Assembly: GCA_035642125.1 (NCBI GenBank)
Contig: DASQSZ010000279.1
Location: forward strand, 1-6,056
Origin: CALAED01 sp937891035
GTDB lineage: Bacteria > Actinomycetota > Actinomycetes > Streptosporangiales > Streptosporangiaceae
Direction of reading: 5' to 3'
Length of the DNA stretch: 6,056 bases
The position numbers were made by a program, and so were the translations under genes. The notes below the pieces were generated by a model that ran no database searches, was not told the origin of the DNA, and saw only the letters and a program-made list of their open reading frames with translations. Shown one piece after another: positions 1 to 4,646 of the stretch (position 1 is its first letter; each line of letters opens with the position of its first letter).

Positions 1-1
1 C

Positions 2-2380
2 TTGCGGGAGGCCGAACGCGGCCTTACGAAAGTCGACGGGGACGTGGCCGCGGCGGCCGACCGGCTGGCGACGGCGGAGTCACACTGGACCGAGAGTGCC
101 GCCGAGCGAGCGGCGCTCGCCGACGTGCAGCGGCTGACAGCGGAGCTGGAAGGCTACCGGCTGGCCCAGGCCCGGGCGGGCAGCCGCTTGATCGAAGCGC
201 AACGCGCGCTGCAGGCGGCCAGGCAGAAAGCACAGGCACTCTCCGGCCGGCGGCGGAAGAACAACAAGCGGCGGGCGGCCGAGCAGAAGGCCGAGGCCGC
301 GGTCGCCGCCGTCCACGCCGCCAAGGCCGAGCGTGAGGAGCGTGATCGGGTCGTCGAGACCGCCGGCCCGGCGATCGACCAGCGGATCAGCCGGCTCGCC
401 CCGGCGGTGGGCGAGATGACACCGACAAGGGTCAGCAGGCTCGCGACGGAACTGCGGGTGAGCAGGGAGCGCCTGCAGCAGGCCAAGGACCGGCAGACCG
501 AGACCAACGAACTGGTGACGCGGCTACGCGGCGATGCGGCACGGGCGGCCGCTGCGCCCAGGCCGACTGCCGCCGACCGCGAACTGATCGCCCGGGCGCA
601 GGCGGACGGGCTCGCCGAACTCCACCGGCGGCTGCCGCGGCTGCGGGAGGGCGCGGCCCCCCTCACGCGGCGGATCGACAAGCTCACCTGGCAGCACGAG
701 CGGCTGGTCGAGCAGCTACGCGAGCTCGGTCGTGATGCTGAACGCGCCATCGTCGCCGAGGCCAAGGTGGTGGCGACCACGTTGAGCACGTTTCGGTTGA
801 GACAGCCGATCTACAGCCGTTCGTACGATGTCGTCATCATCGACGAGGCCGCTGCCTCGACTCTTCCTGAGCTCGTCCACGCGGTCTCACGCGCCACGAC
901 CGGCGCCGTCATGCTCGGCGACTTCATGCAGAACGCCCCGATCGTCGAGGGCGTGGACGGCGGCGCGCCGCCGGTGGCCAGGCGCTGGCTGATCAGCGAC
1001 TGCTTCGCGTTCTTCGGCGTGACCGGCGCGCACAGCCGCGTCGACGGCTGCGTCGCGCTGTCCGGACAGCGCCGATTCGGCGAATCGATCAACGAGCTTG
1101 CGAACCTTGTGGCCTATGACGGACTGCTGCGCACCGAGGGACGCCATGCCTCGCGGGTCGTGTTCGTGGACGTGGACGGGTTGGGCGAGGAGCTGGCAAA
1201 GATCCGCGACAATCCAGGCGGAACCGGCAGATGGTGGGTCGTCGGGGCCCTGCTCGCCCGTGCGATCACCCAGTATCACGTCAGTAACCACGGGGAGGAC
1301 GGCGCCGGCGTGGTCACGCCGTACCGCGTGCAGAAAGAGATCATCGAGGCGATGCTCGCCGACACCGGCGCCAGCGAGCGCATCGAGGTCAGCACGTCCC
1401 ACGGGTTCCAGGGCCGGGAGTTCGACACCATCGTGTTCGACCTGGTCGAGGCAGGCCAGGGTTGGGTCGCCCGGGGATCGCGCGGGGGCAGCGGCTATGA
1501 GCTCAGCGGGCTGCGCCTGTTCAACGTCGGCGTCACCCGTGCCAAGCACAACCTCTATCTGATCGGGAACGGCGCCACCTTGCGGGGAGCCTCCGCCGGG
1601 CCGCTGCACGCGATCACGCGGTTGATCGACCGGGGCATGATCGAAGTCGTTCCCGCCCACACAATCCTCGGCGCGCCCGAGCCGGAGATCAAGGAGAGCG
1701 CGGCGTACGAGCTGTGGGACGCCGTGCGCACGTACGTCAAGGTCGTGGGCATCTATGACGAGGACATCGTCCCCGGCGAGCTCATCGAACGCCTCCGGCA
1801 GGCCCGGCGCAGCATCTGGGTCTGGAGCCCCTGGGTCGGCCGCCGGGTGGAGGACTTCCTGCCCGAACTGCGCGCCGCGGCGGCCCGGGGGGTGACCGTA
1901 CGGGTGATGGTGCTGCCCACGGACGAGGTAACGCAGCCGTTGCATCCCTTCGTTGACCGGCTGCGACAGCAGCTCGGCCATGTTGTGTTCGTGAAGAAGG
2001 AGCACCAGAAGCTCGTCGTCATCGACGAACAGCTGACCTTCATCGGCAGCATGAACATCTTGTCGCATCCGGGCGGCGGCGCCGGCCGGCGCGAGGTGAT
2101 GACGCTCATCGAGAGCGCCGACTTCGCCAAGAGGATGCTGCGGCACGAGCGGGCGGACCAGTTCGCCCGGCCGCCGGCCTGTCCGGCGTGCGCCGCCACG
2201 ATGCGCGTCGCGGCACTGAGCGGAAGCGGCCGTGAGCGCGGGTGGCATTGGTGGTGTTACAACCCGCGGCCCGGCGCGGCCACGTGCAGGGAACGCCTTC
2301 CCTTCGCGAAGGACCCGGCGGGCCGAAACCAGCAGCGTCCCCGTCGTTCTCAGCGTCCGCTGCGGCGCCCGCCGTCGTAG
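2..2380 (+). CDS. SF1 helicase-PLD nuclease fusion with zinc ribbon, 5'-partial (Mokosh type II-like)
   Basis: This is the C-terminal part of a large protein open at the left edge; the TTG at position 2 is probably internal. Residues 1 to about 250 are an Ala/Arg/Glu-rich coiled coil with a basic patch near 82-92. The SF1 helicase core follows: VVATTLSTF (about 260), Walker B VVIIDEAA with D281 and E282, motif III-like GDFMQNAP (306-313), a motif IV-like QRRF at 356-359 where relatives have QYRM, VVTPYR (437-442), HGFQGRE (467-473), and GVTRAKHN with arginine finger R513. No Walker A (GxxGTGKT) is present, so it must lie upstream. Residues about 580-700 are a PLD nuclease half-site: H668, K670, D675, then G682-S-M-N685. 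C727, C730, C752 and C762 form a zinc ribbon, followed by a basic tail. COG1112-type helicases fused to a PLD nuclease define Mokosh type II antiphage defence; that assignment is inferred from architecture. It could instead be another helicase-nuclease family. An NTP-dependent nucleic-acid-processing enzyme is near certain. Confidence 0.9.
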   Translation: MREAERGLTKVDGDVAAAADRLATAESHWTESAAERAALADVQRLTAELEGYRLAQARAGSRLIEAQRALQAARQKAQALSGRRRKNNKRRAAEQKAEAAVAAVHAAKAEREERDRVVETAGPAIDQRISRLAPAVGEMTPTRVSRLATELRVSRERLQQAKDRQTETNELVTRLRGDAARAAAAPRPTAADRELIARAQADGLAELHRRLPRLREGAAPLTRRIDKLTWQHERLVEQLRELGRDAERAIVAEAKVVATTLSTFRLRQPIYSRSYDVVIIDEAAASTLPELVHAVSRATTGAVMLGDFMQNAPIVEGVDGGAPPVARRWLISDCFAFFGVTGAHSRVDGCVALSGQRRFGESINELANLVAYDGLLRTEGRHASRVVFVDVDGLGEELAKIRDNPGGTGRWWVVGALLARAITQYHVSNHGEDGAGVVTPYRVQKEIIEAMLADTGASERIEVSTSHGFQGREFDTIVFDLVEAGQGWVARGSRGGSGYELSGLRLFNVGVTRAKHNLYLIGNGATLRGASAGPLHAITRLIDRGMIEVVPAHTILGAPEPEIKESAAYELWDAVRTYVKVVGIYDEDIVPGELIERLRQARRSIWVWSPWVGRRVEDFLPELRAAAARGVTVRVMVLPTDEVTQPLHPFVDRLRQQLGHVVFVKKEHQKLVVIDEQLTFIGSMNILSHPGGGAGRREVMTLIESADFAKRMLRHERADQFARPPACPACAATMRVAALSGSGRERGWHWWCYNPRPGAATCRERLPFAKDPAGRNQQRPRRSQRPLRRPPS

Positions 2381-2401
2381 CCGGCATAGCCGTCGTAGCC
2401 G
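2371..2401. repeat. 13-bp direct repeat spanning the helicase stop codon
   Basis: The sequence gccgtcgtagccg occurs at 2371-2383, where it includes the TAG stop, and again at 2389-2401, an 18-bp period. The second copy forms the loop of the inverted repeat at 2380-2411. It may be a small tandem duplication at the gene end; no function can be assigned. Confidence 0.5.
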
Positions 2402-2411
2402 CCATGCCGGC
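2380..2411 (+). repeat. 8-bp inverted repeat just after the helicase stop
   Basis: The arms gccggcat (2380-2387) and atgccggc (2404-2411) are perfect reverse complements with a 16-nt loop. The hairpin begins on the last base of the TAG stop and abuts the larger stem that starts at 2410. It could be an accessory part of a 3'-end terminator structure or a protein-binding palindrome. It has no T-tract. Confidence 0.4.
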
Positions 2412-2474
2412 GTGCTCCTGAACCGCATCGAATAAGGGCTTCAGGCGCCTCGTTCTGGCGGTTCAGGAGCACGC
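2410..2474. terminator. 17-bp perfect stem-loop between convergent genes, probable bidirectional terminator
   Basis: The arm gcgtgctcctgaaccgc (2410-2426) is the exact reverse complement of gcggttcaggagcacgc (2458-2474), with a 31-nt loop at 2427-2457. The loop holds a further small palindrome, aggcgcct, at 2443-2450. It sits 30 bp after the plus-strand helicase stop and about 115 bp beyond the stop of the minus-strand propeller gene, where a shared terminator would be expected. Neither side has a T-run, which is common for actinobacterial hairpin terminators. The loop is longer than usual for an intrinsic terminator, so a binding site or a relic of a small mobile element remains possible. 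Confidence 0.55.
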
Positions 2475-2539
2475 TTCTCCGGGAACGATCAAAATCGGCT
2501 GGTCACGGGCCGCTGACTAGCAGATGGATCGATCTTCTA

Positions 2540-2557
2540 CCTGTCCGCGGGCACAGG
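2540..2557. repeat. Short inverted repeat downstream of the propeller gene
   Basis: The arms cctgt (2540-2544) and acagg (2553-2557) flank an 8-nt G/C-rich loop. It lies about 30 bp past the minus-strand stop at 2589. It is a weak candidate for a 3'-end hairpin of the propeller gene and could occur by chance. The rest of 2475-2588 shows nothing else I can name. Confidence 0.2.
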
Positions 2558-2588
2558 CGATTTGGCTGGCGCTTTCCCCTTGGCCGTG

Positions 2589-3545
2589 TCAGGTGTGGAG
2601 GTCGTCGAGGCTGATCTTGTGCCATGCGGTATCGGCGAGGACGTGCAGTTCGTCGCCGTGCCCGAACATCTGCACCCGCTTGGGAAGCTCGGTTCCGTCG
2701 GGCAGCGTCAGGCGGAACTCCCGCTCGACTCGGAGACGATCCCCGGTAAGGGCGCCCACCGCGACCACATCGCGTTCGGCGCCATAGCCGCCGGCCAGCG
2801 CGATCGTGTCACTGTAGGCGAGCAGGGCATGGGCGGCCCGCCCGCTGTGCCAGCCGGTGGCTCGACCATCACGAATTCGTACGACAGGAAAGCTGCTGTA
2901 ATAACACGCCCATACTTCGTGATTGGTGACGGTGAGGGCGTAACAGTCATCGATAGAGTCGATGCCGCCGGGCGCGGAATAGCGCCAACTCGGCTCGAGA
3001 TCGGCGGTGAACCGGACCAGCCCATGACCCCCGAGGGGGTCGTCGCCATAGACCCCTTCATCGAAGTACGCCACCCAGATGTCGCCGACGGAAGTCGTGC
3101 GGACATGCTCGATGCCATCGCCGAGCCTGCCGGTCAGCACCAGCGCACCCATCTCGTTGTAGACGGCGGCGTTGTGGTCCTGGCCCCTGTGACGCGCGCC
3201 GACGATGAGTGTCTTGCCGTCGGGCAACGGCTGGGCGGTGGGAGAGGCGAGCCCCAGCCCGGCCACGGTCACGGAGACGACCGGGGCGGGCCAGTGCTCG
3301 ACGACGCGCACGGCGGGGCCCGGCAGATCTGACCGTCGCTGGTTGTCGGACGAAGACAGCACCTCGCGTCCCTGCCCGTCGGTCCACAAGGAAACCAGCT
3401 GACCTTGGGGGCCGACCGTCGCCGATACGAGATCATCGCCGTCGGCCGGTGGCACCAGATCAGCGTGTTGCCGCAGCCCGATGGCCGGCCGGCGCGGCAC
3501 CTGCTCGCGCCGAGCCCGTTGGCGCCGCGCGTGACTCCTCCGCAT
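2589..3545 (-). CDS. Conserved hypothetical protein, beta-propeller-like
   Basis: With an ATG at 3545 the product is 318 residues. The body has recurring short beta-strand units ending in small/acidic turns, as in WD40/YVTN/NHL-type propellers: GDDLVSATVGPQGQLVSLW (about 36-54), PLPDGKTLIVG (107-117), VGDIWVAYFDEGVYG (153-167), GHGLVRF (173-179), NHEVWACYYS with PVVRIRDG (208-227), and GHGDELHVLADTAWHKI (295-311). I recall similar actinobacterial proteins carrying a DIWVxYFDEGV-type signature, all of unknown function. No signal peptide or membrane segment is visible, so it is probably cytoplasmic. The start is uncertain. An in-frame ATG at 3599 would add 18 His/Cys-rich residues, and a GTG at 3500 would remove an Arg-rich stretch. 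None has a convincing Shine-Dalgarno. The gene is convergent with the helicase and divergent from the small membrane protein. No enzyme role can be inferred. Confidence 0.8.
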   Translation of the reverse strand: MRRSHARRQRARREQVPRRPAIGLRQHADLVPPADGDDLVSATVGPQGQLVSLWTDGQGREVLSSSDNQRRSDLPGPAVRVVEHWPAPVVSVTVAGLGLASPTAQPLPDGKTLIVGARHRGQDHNAAVYNEMGALVLTGRLGDGIEHVRTTSVGDIWVAYFDEGVYGDDPLGGHGLVRFTADLEPSWRYSAPGGIDSIDDCYALTVTNHEVWACYYSSFPVVRIRDGRATGWHSGRAAHALLAYSDTIALAGGYGAERDVVAVGALTGDRLRVEREFRLTLPDGTELPKRVQMFGHGDELHVLADTAWHKISLDDLHT

Positions 3546-3599
3546 CGTCACATGGTGGCATCGCGTGATCCACCGGTGCGAGCAGGGCGGTTGTGCCAT

Positions 3600-3657
3600 T
3601 GCTGCTCGGCACGGAAACGTCGTTGATCGACCGTAGTATTCGGTACGTGTAGCGCTG
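3600..3657. promoter_or_regulatory. Probable divergent promoter region
   Basis: This lies between the minus-strand propeller gene and the plus-strand two-gene unit and is locally less GC-rich than the flanking genes. On the plus strand, ttgatc (3623-3628) could be a -35 box, with tacgtg (3644-3649) downstream at a short 15-bp spacing. The hexamer tagtat (3634-3639) also fits a TAnnnT -10 box but has no good -35. The partial palindrome cgta-N8-tacg (3632-3647) could be an operator. None of this is decisive; the case rests mainly on the divergent gene arrangement. Confidence 0.3.
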
Positions 3658-3673
3658 GTGTCGGAATGTGATC

Positions 3674-3678
3674 AGGAG
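3674..3678 (+). promoter_or_regulatory. Ribosome binding site fixing the start at 3685
   Basis: AGGAG lies 6 nt before the ATG at 3685. An upstream in-frame GTG at 3658 would put this purine run inside the coding region and has no comparable site, so the ATG is preferred. Confidence 0.7.
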
Positions 3679-3684
3679 CCGTTC

Positions 3685-4164
3685 ATGGGAAATCTGACGG
3701 TCCGTGAAGTCGTCACGGATGTGATCGCGAAGGTGGCACCCGACGAACTTCCGCTGCTGGCCGGGTTGGAGCCGATAGACGATGCGGGTGCGGACCGCGT
3801 GCTGACTCGTCGCGCGCGAGGCCGTGACCCTCTCGGTTTCGGGCTGGACACCGTTGTCAGTCTGGTCACACCCGTCTTGTGGATAGTTCTGACCGATGTC
3901 GCCCGCGAAGGCGTGACAAATGTCGCAATGGGCGTGCTCGCCCGCATGAAGCGGCGACTACGCCGGTGGCTGAACCGCCGCAGACCAATGACCCTGCCGC
4001 CGCTCGACCCGGCGCAGGTCCGCCACGTGCGCTCGATGATCTTGACACGGTGCGCCGCCGCGGGAATTGATGACGCACGGGCCGCCCAAATCGCCGATGC
4101 CGTGGCCGTTCGCCTCATGCTCGGCACAACGAGCGGGGACGCGGCAGCGGGCCCGACGACATGA
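3685..4164 (+). CDS. Small single-span membrane protein of unknown function, partner of the M48 protease
   Basis: This is a 159-residue protein that I do not recognise as a named family. Residues 1-50 are soluble and acidic with a helical look (TVREVVTDVIAKVAPDELPLL). Residues about 52-70 (FGLDTVVSLVTPVLWIVLT) are hydrophobic enough for one membrane span or a membrane-associated helix. An amphipathic stretch and a very basic run at 88-100 (MKRRLRRWLNRRR) follow, which suggests the C-terminal half faces the cytoplasm. Residues 110-147 look like a compact alpha-helical domain (VRHVRSMILTRCAAAGIDD...). Its TGA stop overlaps the protease ATG (ATGA at 4161-4164), so translation is probably coupled. 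The two products may act together, for example as regulator, adaptor or substrate of the protease; this is inferred from position only. The start is supported by AGGAG at 3674. Confidence 0.8.
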   Translation: MGNLTVREVVTDVIAKVAPDELPLLAGLEPIDDAGADRVLTRRARGRDPLGFGLDTVVSLVTPVLWIVLTDVAREGVTNVAMGVLARMKRRLRRWLNRRRPMTLPPLDPAQVRHVRSMILTRCAAAGIDDARAAQIADAVAVRLMLGTTSGDAAAGPTT

Positions 4165-4646
4165 GCGGATCGGCGACGAACGGCACCTCGGTCGCCGACT
4201 TAGACCGCAGGGTGCTGGGGGCGGGCACCACGCTGCGTTTCGTGCTACTTGTCGTGCTCGTTGGGGTCAGTTCCATCCAGTTGATCCTGATCGGCGTACC
4301 CCATACCGTTCGCGACGGGGTCAGTAATCCCGCGGCCACCTGTACTCTCGCCGTCGGTGGTGACCCCGGCGATCAGGGTCTGATCGCCGCTTACCGGACC
4401 GTGGCTCTCACGAACACCCCGGGGTATCGAGACTGCGTCCAGCGCTATGAGACCGTTGCTTCCCTGCCGTGGGTCACGGGCGGCCTCGCCGCGGTTTTCA
4501 CGCTCGCGTTCGTCATCTATTGGTCGCTGCCGCGGTGGAAGACACGCCGCGGCCGTCTCGTCGCAGTGCGCGATCCCGAGTTGGCCGAGGAACTCGCCCG
4601 CTGGCACGGGACGCCGGGCTGGAAAAGGCACCCGACTTCTATATAG
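4161..4646 (+). CDS. N-terminal fragment of a frameshifted membrane M48 metalloprotease
   Basis: As read, this is a 161-residue product ending at TAG 4644-4646. Residues 26-46 (FVLLVVLVGVSSIQLILIGV) and 102-122 (WVTGGLAAVFTLAFVIYWSL) are membrane spans. The roughly 55-residue loop between them carries C61 and C92 and is probably extracytoplasmic, where the cysteines could form a disulfide. After span 2 come a basic stop-transfer stretch (RWKTRRGRL) and a helix, VRDPELAEELAR. After R147 (codon 4599-4601) the sequence stops resembling a protease linker in this frame (WHGTPGWKRHPTSI). The frame that starts ctg at 4601 continues naturally as LARDAGLEKAPDFYIDP, which leads into the HELAH domain. 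The C-terminal 14 residues are therefore probably an out-of-frame tail. The ATG overlaps the upstream stop (ATGA) and lacks a strong Shine-Dalgarno of its own, consistent with coupling. Confidence 0.75.
   Translation: MSGSATNGTSVADLDRRVLGAGTTLRFVLLVVLVGVSSIQLILIGVPHTVRDGVSNPAATCTLAVGGDPGDQGLIAAYRTVALTNTPGYRDCVQRYETVASLPWVTGGLAAVFTLAFVIYWSLPRWKTRRGRLVAVRDPELAEELARWHGTPGWKRHPTSI
4599..4603 (+). other. Site of a -1 shift (one missing base) in the protease gene
   Basis: The N-terminal frame uses cgc at 4599-4601; the catalytic frame uses ctg at 4601-4603. Restoring one C (cgc-ctg) joins them as ELAR-LARDAGLEKAPDF, a smooth family-like linker helix. No X-XXY-YYZ slippery heptamer is present here, so a mutation or a sequencing error in a C-rich stretch is more likely than programmed frameshifting. 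Confidence 0.75.

Noticed and set aside
1098..1562. A 154-codon plus-strand frame within the helicase
   Set aside because: It lies wholly inside helicase motifs IV-VI in another frame, and its product is Ser/Arg/Pro-rich noise.
887..2428. A 513-codon open frame on the minus strand antisense to the helicase-nuclease
   Set aside because: Its translation is low-complexity and shows no motif, whereas the plus strand carries ordered helicase, PLD and zinc-ribbon motifs. Long antisense frames are expected at this GC content.
2381..2588. tRNA, small RNA gene or attachment site in the convergent intergenic region
   Set aside because: No tRNA arms or TTCRANNC-like T-loop could be found, and no integrase or matching direct repeat is in the window. 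Only the inverted repeats are supported.
2562..3332. A 256-codon plus-strand open frame opposite the propeller gene
   Set aside because: The minus-strand product has repeated beta-strand signatures and matches a recognisable protein style. The plus-strand frame is its shadow.
4620..4628. tggaaaagg as a programmed -1 slippery site in the protease
   Set aside because: In the N-terminal frame it reads TGG AAA AGG and does not fit X-XXY-YYZ. Slipping here would also leave an unnatural WHGTPGW linker, while a single missing C at 4601 gives a natural one.
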